A DNA stretch of 64,000 nucleotides from Macrotis lagotis (lineage: Eukaryota; Chordata; Mammalia; Peramelemorphia; Peramelidae): assembly GCF_037893015.1 (NCBI RefSeq), contig NC_133658.1:251602518-251666517 (forward strand). Direction: 5' to 3'. Position 1 is the first letter of the stretch. Each line of letters begins with the position of its first letter. The position numbers were made by a program, and so were the translations under genes. Below the pieces are notes generated by a model. The model saw only the letters and a list, made by a program, of their open reading frames with translations, did not search any database and was not told the DNA's origin. Below, in pieces: positions 1 to 10,600 of the stretch.

Positions 1-299
1 TGAAACTTTTTTAAATGTCACATTATATAGGTATCAAACAGAGCACAAGGATTAAATAGGTTTGTACTTAATTTCTTTGATCTCTTTGTTATTTATTCTT
101 TTTAAAAATTTATTTGCCATTCATTTAATGGTACCACCCAATTGTTTATCATTGTTGAACATATGCTAGGTTCCTTACAACAGTCTTTAGTTTAAAGTTT
201 AATGCTTATATGGTGTCAACATATCCTGTATTTTCTAAGAGACTCCTAATTTCAAGAAAGGAATATCTATTTCTATTTTTCTTAGAAAATCAGAATTTA
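1..299. other. Unassigned AT-rich intergenic DNA
   Basis: No gene, RNA or recognisable repeat is seen. Confidence 0.5.
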
Positions 300-1130
300 G
301 GGAGATAGGGAAATTGAGGCACTGATGCATTGTTGGAAGAGCTGTGAAATGATTCATCAATTCTGTAGAGCAATTTGGAGCTATCCCCAAAGGTCTATAA
401 AACCATTAACAGTGCCACTACTAGGTATATATTCCAGAAGAGATGAAATATGAGAGGAAAAGAATCTATATTTTTAGGGATATTTATAGCAGCTCTTTTT
501 TAGTGGTGGGGAGCTGAAGATTGAGGGGATGTCCATCAATTGGGTAATGGCTGAACAAATTGTGGTATATGATAGAGATGAAATGCTGTTCTGTTATGGG
601 AAATGATGAACAGGATGCTCTCAGTAAAAAAAACTTACATGAGGAGATGAAATAGAAAATGGACCTTAAACAAAGTAACAGCAACATATAAGAATAATCA
701 ACTGTGAATGGCCTACCTTTTTTTTTTTCAGGGTTTTTCAAGGCAAATGGGGTCAAGTAGCTTGCCCAAGGCCACACAGCTAGGTAATTATTAAGTCTCT
801 GAGACCGGATTTGAACCCAAGTACTCCTGACTCCAGGGCCGGTGCTTTATCCACTACGCCACTGCCACCTAGCTGTCCCTGGTCTACCTTTTCTTAGTAA
901 TGTTGTGAACCAAGAGAATTCTGAAGGACTTACAAAAAAAAAGAATGCTATCCATACCAAAGACAGAGCTGATGGTGTCTGAATACAGTCTGAATTACCC
1001 TTTTTTAGAAACTATTTTTCTTGAGATTTCTCTTTTTTATGTGTGTGTGTGGAGGGGTTATGTTTACTTTGACAACATGACTTACAATAATGTTTTTCAT
1101 GGCTACTCATTTTTAACTTATATCAAGTAA
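300..1130 (+). mobile_element. Old LINE-1 3' fragment, split by a SINE
   Basis: Plus-sense LINE-1 ORF2-end sequence (for example GTCCATCAATTGGGTAATGG and GAACAGGATGCTCTCAG) runs to about 722 and resumes after the SINE at 723-880. It is well diverged. Confidence 0.7.
723..880 (-). mobile_element. SINE, WSINE1-like
   Basis: Antisense tRNA-derived SINE with its poly(T) head. It is flanked by near-identical duplications (GGCCTACCTTTT and GGTCTACCTTTT). Confidence 0.85.
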
Positions 1131-1499
1131 CTTGCTTTTTAATGCATCTATTTATTTATTTTTTAGCAAGAATGACCAAGACTACAAAGAACAATGTGTT
1201 CTACTTGATGGAGGGGCTATAGTGACCGATCACAACTCTAGGAAATAATGCTTCTTTTAAGGGTGAGGTCAAAACAACCCCTTCCCTTTTAGCCCAGATA
1301 CCTTTTCTTGTGAGAAAACATCTCAGTTTATTCAATATTTGAATGAGGTATAGTCAACCTGTGTGAGATGAGAAGTTTGTTTGAATTGAATGAAGGTTTT
1401 TGTCATACTATTTGGAGATTGCACAAAACCATCAAGTTAGTTGGAACTGAGAGATTCCAGTATCTGGCAACAGAGAGGAGACAATGTTCTACCTAAACT

Positions 1500-1650
1500 T
1501 TTTTTTTAAGTTTTTGCAAGGCAATGGGGTTAAGTGGCTTGCCCAAGGCCACACAGCAAGGTAATTATTAATTGTCTGAGGCTGGATTCGAACTCGGGTA
1601 CTCGGGACTCTAGGGTCAGTGCTCTCTCCACTGCGCCACCTAGCCACCCC
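1500..1650 (-). mobile_element. SINE, WSINE1-like
   Basis: Full-length antisense copy next to the 3' end of the following LINE-1. Confidence 0.85.
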
Positions 1651-1654
1651 TAAA

Positions 1655-3265
1655 CTCTTTTTTTTTAAAGAAAGATTTTATTTATTTTGAGTTTAACAAC
1701 TTTTCCCCTATTCTTGCTTCCCTCCCCCCATCCCCCACAGAAGGCAGTCTGTTAGTCTTTACATTGTTTCCATGGTATACATTGATCTAAGTTGAATGTG
1801 ATGAGAGAGAAATCATATCCTTAAGGAATAAGAATAAAGTCTAAGAGATAGCAAAATTACATAATAAGATAACAGTTTTTTCCTAAATTAAAGGTAATAG
1901 TCTTTGGTCTTTGTTCAAACTCCACAATTCTTTCTCTGGAAGTAGATGGTATTCTCTATTGAAGATAGCCCAGAATTGTCCCTGATTGTTGCACTAATGG
2001 AATGAGCAAATCCATCAATATTGATCATCACCCCCATATTGCTGTTAGGGTGTACAATGTTTTTGTGGTTCTGCTAATCTCACTCAGCATCAGTTCATGC
2101 AAATCCTTCCAAGCTTCCCTGTATTTCTATCCCTCCTGGTTTGTAACAGAACAATAGTGTTCCATCACATACATATATCACAGTTTGTCAAGCCATTCCC
2201 CAATTGAAGGACATTCACTTAACTTCCAATTCTTTGCCACCACATAAAGGGCTGATATGAATATTTTTGTATATTTTTTCATATGGAAGAGATGTTGTAA
2301 TTCTTCAACCATCCAACAGGCCAGTCTTCCTCTTGGCAAACTCCCCACACCACATATTTTCATAATCTCTTCAAGGTATAGACCCAGTAGTGGTATTGCT
2401 GGATCAAAGGTATGCACATTTTTGTTGCCATTTGGGCATAATTCCAAATTGCTCTCCAGAAAGTTTGGATGAGTTCACAGCTCCACCAACAATGCATTAG
2501 TGTCTCAGATTTGCTACATCCCTTCCAACATTGATCATTGTCCTTTCTGGTAATATTGAACAGTCTGAGAGGTGTGAGGTGGTACCTCAGAGATGCTTTA
2601 ATTTGCATTTCTCTAATAATTAGTGATTTAAGGCAATTTTTATATGACTCTGGATGGCTTTGATTTCCTAATCTGTAAATTGCCTTTGCATATCTTTGAC
2701 CATTTGTCAATTATTTTTTTTTAAATTTGACTCAATTCTCTGTATATTTTAGAAATGAGTTCTTTGTCAGAAATACTAGTTGTAAAAATTGTTTCCCAAT
2801 TTATTACATTTCTTTTGCTCTTGGTTACAGTGGTTTTGTCTGTGCCAAAGCTTTTTAATTTAATGTAATCAAAATTATCGTTTTGTTTTTAATGATGTTC
2901 TCAACTTTTCCTTGGTCATAAACTGCTTCCCTTTCCATAGATCTGACAGGTACACTACTCCTTGATCTTCTAATTTGCTTATAATATTTTTTATGTCTAA
3001 ATCCTGTATCCATTTTGATCTTATCTTGGTATAGGGTGTGAGGTGTTGGTCTAATCCAAGTTTCTTCCATACTAACTTCCAATTTTCCCAACAGTTTTTA
3101 TCAAAGAGAGAGTTTTTATCCCAATAGCTGGACTCTTGGGGTTTATCAAACAGCAGATTACTATGATCATTTCCTGCTATTGCACCTAGTCTATTCCACT
3201 GATCCATCATTCTATTTCTTAGCCAATACCAGATCGTTTTGATGACTGATGCTTTATAAAATAAT
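1655..3265 (-). mobile_element. LINE-1, 5'-truncated
   Basis: Minus-sense 3' UTR and the C-terminal part of ORF2. Translated pieces such as CWKGCSKSETLMHCWWSCEL and WDKNSLFDKNCWENWKLVWK are typical of LINE-1 ORF2. The frame is broken. Confidence 0.88.
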
Positions 3266-3410
3266 TGTAACTTGCTTTTTCAATGAGGGGGAGCAGGGTG
3301 GGGAGGAAGGTAGAGAATTTGGAACTTAAGGTTTTGGAAATAAATGTTGAAGCTTGTTTTTTCATGGTGTTGGGGGGAAAAATTAAAAATAAATAAATTT
3401 TAACAAGAAG
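3266..3410 (+). mobile_element. LINE-1 3' end fragment
   Basis: G-rich 3' UTR (AATGAGGGGGAGCAGGGTGG) ending in an A-rich tail, in the opposite sense to the preceding LINE. Confidence 0.6.
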
Positions 3411-4592
3411 AAATATCCTGTCAAACCATGTGCTCCAATTTTGGTTTTGGAAAATACAGTCCCCCTAGGACAAGTAAATTTAAAAATAAGCTCCTACACA
3501 GACATCACTGTGATGGTTCTTTTTCAGTTTTATAGCTCAGCTTGCTAAAAGACCATGATTTATGGTTATCCACCAAAAATTGTCTTTACAACTAAATTTG
3601 GAAATTGGCAATGTGACATCTGGCTTAGGGAAGAGGAAGTAGCCTTGCATAGTTAAAAAAAAAAACTAAAACACTAGTTTAGGAGTCTAAAGACTTGATC
3701 AGCTACTAATTTGCTCTGTAACCTTGGAAACAAGTACTTTCTCTTCTCTGGGCCTCAGTTTTCTATTCTATAAAATTAAGAGAGATTGAACTAAATAAAA
3801 GTGGCGGTACCATCCATTCTGGCCATTAACTGAGTCTGTTGCTTCATTGCCTCCTTGTACACTTGATTTTTAGTGGAAACATCAGAAATTCTACTTTCCA
3901 CTGAAGCAGAGAAATTATCCACTTTTACGAATCTGTCTTTCCCTTGTTAGACTGTAAGCTCCTTGAGGGAAGGAAATGTCTTTTTATTGTATTTGTAGTG
4001 GGTTTAGCTCAGAAGTTGGCATATATTGCTTGTGGCCTACCTGCCTCCTATGACTCTAACACTTTTTAAACTTTAATGTGGCTTGGAGGTGACCTGTTTC
4101 TCAAAGACAAGCTCTGGGGCTGGTCTGGATGAATCTAAGGGTGGAAGGTTTGTAAGGGAGGAAGGCTCAATCACAGCAGGCAATCAATTTTTTCTTTACC
4201 AGTTCTCTATTTTTTTTTCTATTTTCTTTTGAGGGGAAAGACTTGAAGCAAGGAAAACAATAGGAAGTTAATGAAATATTATAGCAAGTGATGAAGGCCT
4301 GAATTAGGGCAAAGTCATGTGAATAGGCTGAAGAGGTAAATGGAAGAGATGTTGTAATTCTCCAATCATCCAATGGGACAGTCTTCCTCTTGGCAAATTC
4401 CCTACACTACATTTTTTCATGATTTCTCCTCTCTTCTCAGAGGGGATTTCTGAGGTCTTATTTTCTTTCTTTCTTTTTAAATGTCTTATTCTTGACAGAC
4501 AAAAAAGGTATTGAGCAATATCGATTGCTTCCACTTGACAGATGAGGTCAATAAAGAAAATTGACAATTACCAAATATTTTTACTTCTATCT
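3411..4592. other. Intergenic DNA with MIR/L2 relics
   Basis: A MIR/CORE-SINE remnant lies at about 3670-3790 (GGGCCTCAGTTTTC). An L2-like piece lies at about 3955-4020 (GACTGTAAGCTCCTTGAGGG). A short minus-sense LINE-1 scrap lies at about 4340-4440. No gene is seen. Confidence 0.5.
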
Positions 4593-4828
4593 TGTTGAGA
4601 ACCATTGTGAATTATCTTCACCTGGTGTCCTTGAACACCAGAGTCTTGTCTTGCTAAATGCCATGGGAGTGGGAGTGGATTAGAGACTGGAAAGGTATTT
4701 AGGCACTGGTATTTTGGTGAATAAATGAAGCACTTGGAGATCTTGATGGGGGCCCCTGTGTCCCCTGTCTCCCGCCCCTCCAATGCTCACCTGGGAAAGA
4801 TAAGGGAGTCCAGAAGTGGGACTCTATA
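4593..4828 (+). mobile_element. Solo LTR, class II-like endogenous retrovirus family
   Basis: A 236-bp LTR starting TGTTGAGAAC, with AATAAA inside (GGTGAATAAATGAAG) and ending GGGACTCTATA. It is flanked by an exact 6-bp target duplication, CTATCT, at 4587-4592 and 4829-4834. It is the same family as the two LTRs at 59678-61480. It is a fossil with no internal region. Confidence 0.82.
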
Positions 4829-4834
4829 CTATCT

Positions 4835-5136
4835 TTTGCTCTTAGTTTTTTCTTTGTGTAAATGGATTGTTTCTACATAAAGTGCTTTTTATGTAATGCA
4901 AACTTGGCCCTACCCACACACTTCACAGCATCTATATAATAAAGGCTTACAGAAAATAATAGCTTTACACATTATAAAATGTACTGAAATACAGACATTA
5001 AATTCTATACCATAATAAACAGAATTATGAAATGAAAAAGTTAATGACAAAGTAGGCATAGCATTGTACAGTAAATAGATATGTGATATGTTCCCTGTTC
5101 CCCATGCACTGCATCTAGCCTTTATATTATGCAGTG
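4835..5136. other. Unassigned intergenic DNA
   Basis: AT-rich and without a recognisable gene. Its end carries ATTATGCAGTG (5126-5136), the target duplication of the next insertions. Confidence 0.5.
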
Positions 5137-5298
5137 TTTTTTTTTTTTTTTTTTAGATTTTTGCAAGACAAACGGGGTTAAGTGGCTTGCCCAAGGCCAC
5201 ACAGTTAGGTAATTATTAAGTGTCTAAGTCTGGATTTGAACCCAGGTACTCCTGACTCCAGGGCTGGTGCTTTATTCACTGTACCACCTAGCCACCCC
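5137..5298 (-). mobile_element. SINE, WSINE1-like
   Basis: Antisense copy flanked by ATTATGCAGTG (5126-5136) and TAATGCAGTG (5299-5308). Confidence 0.85.
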
Positions 5299-5308
5299 TA
5301 ATGCAGTG

Positions 5309-6198
5309 TTTTTTTAAGAAGGATTTTATTTATTTAGAGTTTTACAATTTTTCCCCTATCATTGCTCCCCCCCCCCCACAGAAGGTAGTTTGTTAGTCTT
5401 TACATTGTTTCTATGATATACATTGATCTAAGTTGAATGTGATGAGAGAAATCATATCCTTAAGGAAGAAAAATAAAGTATAAAAAAATAGTAAAATTAT
5501 ATAAGATAACGTTTGTTGTTTTTTTTTTCTTCTGAAATTGAAAGTAAAGTCTTTGGTTTTTGTTCAAACTCCACAATTCTTTCTCTGGCTACAGATGGTA
5601 ATCTCCATTGAAGATAGCCCAAAATTGTCCCTGATTGTTGCACTGATGGAATGAGCAAGTCTGTCAAGGTTGATCATCACCCCCATGTTGCTGTTAGGGT
5701 GTACAATGTTCTTCTGATTCTGCTCATCTTGCTCAGCATCAGTTCATGCAAATCCTTCCAGGCTTCCCTGAATTCCCATCCCTCTTGGTTTGTAATAGAA
5801 CAATAGTGTTCCATGACAGACATGTACGACAGTTTGTTAAGCCATTCCCCAATTGAAGGACATTCACTTAATTTCCAATTCTTTGTCACCACCAACAGGG
5901 CTGCTATGAATATTTTGTACAAGTGATGTTTTTAACCCTTTTTCATCATCTCTTCAGGGTATAGACCCAGTAATAGTATTGCTGGATCAAAGGATATGCA
6001 CATTTTTGTTGCTCTTTTGTCATAATTCCAAATTGCTCTCCAGAAAGGTTGGATGAGTTCATAGCTCCACCAACAATGTATTAGTGTCCCAGATTTCGCA
6101 CATCTCTTCCAACGTTGATCATTGTCCTTTTTGTCACGTTGGCCAGTCTCAGAGGTGTGAAGCGGTACCTCAGAGATGAGTACCTCAGAGATGCTTTA
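5309..6198 (-). mobile_element. LINE-1, 5'-truncated
   Basis: Minus-sense ORF2 end (NWKLSECPSIGEWLNKLSYM) and 3' UTR. The duplication ATTATGCAATG follows at 6199-6209, matching the site at 5126. A 13-bp internal repeat, TACCTCAGAGATG, lies near 6165-6193. Confidence 0.88.
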
Positions 6199-6209
6199 AT
6201 TATGCAATG

Positions 6210-6407
6210 TTTTTAATGTAACTATCCAGCGATGTTTGGGCAGAGACTTTTTTTTTAATCCCTCATATATCTAATGATAGCAAGCAATATTTTCCTCAGT
6301 CTTTTTTATTATTCTTTTAAAGTTGAATTTGTTTAATGTACATTTTTGTAAAGTGAGAACTATCTATCTACAAAAAGTATTTTTTCTGTCACTATCTTGA
6401 GTACTTT
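6210..6407. other. Unassigned intergenic DNA
   Basis: No gene or clear repeat is seen. Confidence 0.4.
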
Positions 6408-6562
6408 TTTTAGGTTTTTTTTTTTTTGCAAGGCAATGGGGTTAAGCGGCTTGCCCAAGGCCACACAGCTAGGTAATTATTAAGTGTCTGAGGGCGAATT
6501 TGAACTCAGGTACTCCGGACTCCAGGGTTGGTGCTCTATCCTCTGCACCACCTAGCTGCCCC
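6408..6562 (-). mobile_element. SINE, WSINE1-like
   Basis: Antisense copy with its poly(T) head. The next SINE begins 18 bp away. Confidence 0.85.
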
Positions 6563-6579
6563 TTTTCTGTCACTATCTT

Positions 6580-6731
6580 TCTTTTATTTTTTTTTTTGTG
6601 GGGCAGTGGGCTTAAGTGAGTTGCCCAAGATCTCACACAACTATTAAGTATCAAGTGCCTGAAGTGGATTTGAACTCAGAACTCCGAGTCCAGGGACGGT
6701 GCCTGATCCACTGCGCCACCCAGCCTCCCTT
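6580..6731 (-). mobile_element. SINE, divergent tRNA-derived copy
   Basis: Antisense and more diverged than its neighbour (TTGCCCAAGATCTCACACAA). It ends in CCACCCAGCCTCCC. Confidence 0.75.
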
Positions 6732-6954
6732 TTTTATACCTTTCAACAATTCCTGTTATTGACAAGTTGAGGCCTTACTTTCTTGCCTGACTCTGTCCCA
6801 GTACCTGCTCACTGTCCACCTAGGGCCCACGTCCTCCTTTCAGCTGGTTCTCCCTTCTGGTCTGTTAGAATAAGGACATGGCTTGACCATCTCTCAGGTC
6901 CATCGGGATACAATACACAATTTTGTATAAAAATCCACAGCCTCTCGCCTTCTC

Positions 6955-7650
6955 AAGAGGCGGCCGCGGTCCCTTTAACAGGCTACGTTTTCCAGGAGGC
7001 CCCACCCCCTCCCCCCGCTAAGGTGAAGACCTGCTCGGAATTACGTGCCGCTGCGGCGCCTGCGCAGAGTTGGAAGCGTTGAGCGCCTCAGGGGCGCCTG
7101 CGCAGAGTTGGAAGCGAGGACGTAGCTTGCGTAGCCAAGGAAAGAGACTACCACCCGCCCCTCCTCCTCTCGGCTCACGCCACCGCCCGGCCTCTCTTCC
7201 GCGCATGAGCAGCGCACGAAGGGAGGAAGTGGGCGGTGACTAAGGCGGAAGTGCCGGAGGATCTGCACGCGCTACGGTGGTGTTTGGGGAGTCAGCATGC
7301 TGCAGGATCTAGACTTGATCCGCACTATCGGGGAGGACGATGAGGGACCCCTGGAGCCGGAGTCCGACAGCGGAGGCGACGAGGAGGAGGTTGGTGGCAG
7401 CGCCGGGGGGAAGCAGTGCTGGCCGTTGGGAAAGGAGCGGGCTTGGAGCGGGACTCCCGCCCGAGGGCGGCGACGCCTTCCTCGCTCCCTGTTGCTGCGC
7501 CTCGCACTGCCCGGCGCCCAGGTCGTGCTCGAGGAACGTCGGTCAGTGGATGGGGAGGCCTTCACCGTGGACTCGCGTTGCAGAGGGGCTGGTTTATCTT
7601 GGGTGGCGGCCTGGTGGATGCCGCCTCTCTGTCTGTCGGGAATGAAAACT
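6955..7650. promoter_or_regulatory. DDX27 CpG-island promoter
   Basis: GC- and CpG-rich DNA in an otherwise AT-rich landscape surrounds the DDX27 start codon and continues into intron 1. It holds a 24-bp direct repeat with NRF1-like GCGCCTGCGCA cores (7055-7078 and 7093-7116) and two ETS-type GGAAGT sites (7225-7230 and 7247-7252) just upstream of the ATG at 7297. There is no TATA box, as in a housekeeping promoter. Open frames here on either strand follow from high GC. Confidence 0.85.
7055..7116. repeat. Direct repeat with two NRF1-like sites
   Basis: A 24-bp unit, GGCGCCTGCGCAGAGTTGGA followed by AGCG, occurs at 7055-7078 and exactly again at 7093-7116 (period 38 bp). Each unit carries a GCGCCTGCGCA core resembling the NRF1 palindrome. 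The exact copy suggests a local duplication of a promoter module. Confidence 0.75.
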
Positions 7651-10600
7651 CCTGTTCCTCAGTGTACAGCCTGGCAGCTTGCCTTCTGTATGGGGGGAGG
7701 GCGGAGATTGTAAACTCAAAATAAACAGTCTTTAAAATTTTTTAAAAAAGTAAAAAATCTTAGGTTAAAAAGTTGGCAAACAATGAAGGCATAATAAAAG
7801 GTACTGGTTGCTTTGGAGGTTTCAGAGAAAGGAGAGAGCATTTTCATTGAGAGTCTTTAGTCTTAGAAGGAATGGTTTCTTAACTGAGCCTTGAAAGCTG
7901 GGTACAATTGCAGTGGTAAATGGATAGAAGGCCAGACCTGAGGTTCAGCCGTGTGACCCTGGGCTAGTCATTTAACTCCTGTTTGCCTCAGTTTCCTTAT
8001 CTGTAAAATGAGCTAAAAAAGGAAGAAATGCCTAACTACTCCAGTGTCTTTTTCCAACAAAACCCCAAATAGGTGAAGAAGAGTTTGAAACAATTAAGAA
8101 CAACAAAGGGGTCTCAGTTAGTTTAGACATTAATAAGGCATTCCAGTCTTAGGAAACAATAAGCAAAGACACAGACATAGGGAAGTTTGGGGAAAGGTAA
8201 AGCAGACTAGTACTTTGAAACAATTCTTGACCGTTTCCACCTAATTATGTTTTTTTTTCAAATTTTTTTAGTTAAGATATATTTCATCCCAATTCTTAAA
8301 TTGGTATAAAAATTTATTTAAGAAAAAAATAAAGGTTTCAAGTGAGAGTGGATTGCTTCCATCCTCTTGTCTTTCCATATATCTACTCTGTTGGTCCTCA
8401 ACTCTGGCACCACTTCTTCCTCAGGAACCCATTGTGCTGAACAGAAAAAAACATGCACTAAGGAAGAATCGGAGTGTTGATTTCAATCCAGACTTTGTTT
8501 TTACTGAAAAGGAGGGAGCATATGATGGAAACTGGGCCATGGCTGATGTTATGAGTCAACTCAAGAAGAAGGTAGGTTTTGAAGTGATAAGGAAATTTAG
8601 AATAGTGATTCTGATTTAAGAGAATGAATTCCAGGACCAGAATATTAGTTACTTAATTTTCCATTTATTATTCATGTATCCATTATTTCAGGAACTCCAT
8701 TCAAGATTATACTGTGAATTTTTAGAAATAAGACTTCATTAATATTTTGTTTTCCTTATATTTACAAATATATCTCTCTCCCTTATTTCCCTCTCCTCCG
8801 TTCCCTGTAGAGAGAAATCCTCTATTAACAAAAAATAAGAAGGTAAAAGAAGTTCAGAGAAATTAGCGAATACATCAAGAAAGTCTGATATTTGCAGTGT
8901 TCCACACTCTATGTCCCCTACCTCTGCATAGAAACTATGAGGAAGAATTACCTTCTCATTTCTGAGGCCAAACTTGATCAGTATAATTTTACAGTATTGA
9001 TTGTTGTTCTTTCTGTTTACATTGATGTAGACATTATGTATGTTATTTTCCTTTCTGTTTAGCTTCTTTTTTATATACGCCTTTCCTTCTTTATATTCCA
9101 TCACTCTTTTTTATACCTTACATGTGCTATAAATTTTTGATGTTTCTTGGTTGAGTCATGAAAGGAGCTTGTTGATGATTTTTATTATTAACATCACTCA
9201 TTTCTGAATATATCATATCTTATTGTGTACTATAACTTTTTTCTTTTCTTTTTTTCCCCCCAAGGCAATGGGGTTAAGTGGCATTCCCAAGGCCACACAG
9301 CTAGGTGATTAGTAATTGTCTGAGGTCTGATTTGAACTCAGGACCTCCTGATTCCAGGACCGGTGCTCTATTCACTGTGCCACCTAGGTGCCCTTATTTT
9401 TTTTTAATCCTTTTTTTTTTTTTACTCTGAGTCCCAAATGATTTTCCCTCCTGCAACCATTGAGAAAGCAAGCAATTTGATAACCATTAGATATGTGAAG
9501 TCTTGTAAAATATATTTCCAGATTCACCAAAAAAAGCAAGATTAAAAAGGTGAAAAACAATATGCTTCAATATCCTCTCAGAGTTCATCAGTTCTTTTTA
9601 GACGCCAATAGCATTTTTCATCATGGGTCCTTTGGAACTCTTGTATTGGTCAGAGAAGCCTAATCTTTTGTATTTTATTGATAATAGTTAATGTTACTAT
9701 ATATATTATTCTCCTCATTCTGTTTACTTCATTTTGCATCAATTCATATAAATAGTCTTCTTGGTTTTTCTTAGACCACATTTCTTGTCAGACAACGATA
9801 ATAGTATTGCACCACAATCATATACCATAAGATGTTCAGCCATTCCCCATTGAATGAACCTTCCCTTGATTTCTAATTCTTTGTCAACACAAAGAGCTAC
9901 TATACTTTCGTTAGTCAGGTAATATTTAGCATTTTTTCATTTGTCCTATGATTTCTTTGGAAAACTGCTTGTTTACAGCTTTTAACCATTTTTCAGTGTT
10001 GACTCATTTATAAATTTGACTTAATTCTCTATATATTTGAGAAATGAGAACTTTGTCAGATTTTCCTGCTTTCCTTCTAATTTTGGGTTCACTATTTTTG
10101 TACAAAATCTTTTAAAATTTTGCATAATCTAAATTACCCATTTTACTTTTCTTTTGTTTGGTTTTATGCTCTTTCCCTTATCCATGGATCTGACAGGTAA
10201 AATTGTCTATTCTCTCCTAATTTGTTTATATTATACTTAAATCATGTGTGCATTTTGGTCTTATGTTGATAATGTGATGGGGGGATATTGGTTTAAGCCT
10301 ATTTCCTGCCAGATTGCTTTCTGATTTTCCCAGAGATCTAAATATATCTGATTTTTTTCAAATATTATTTTTTAACTTCTTTATGATCAGATTTATCTAG
10401 TTTTGAGAAATGTGAATTTAGGTCCCTTACTAGAATAGTTTTATTGTCTATTTCTTTTTGTAGCTCATTTAACTTTTCCTTTAAGAATTTGGAAAGGGGG
10501 CAGAGCCAGGATGGTAGATGAAAGGTAAGGACACTTCTGAACTCTTCTTAGTTCCCTTCCAAACAACTTTAAATAGCACCTCAAAACAGATTTTGGCAGC

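Noticed and set aside
7297-7724. Frames reading from DDX27 exon 1 into intron 1 (up to 138 codons)
   Set aside because: The donor at 7390 joins in phase to 8425 and restores the conserved protein. The extension is GC-rich intron.
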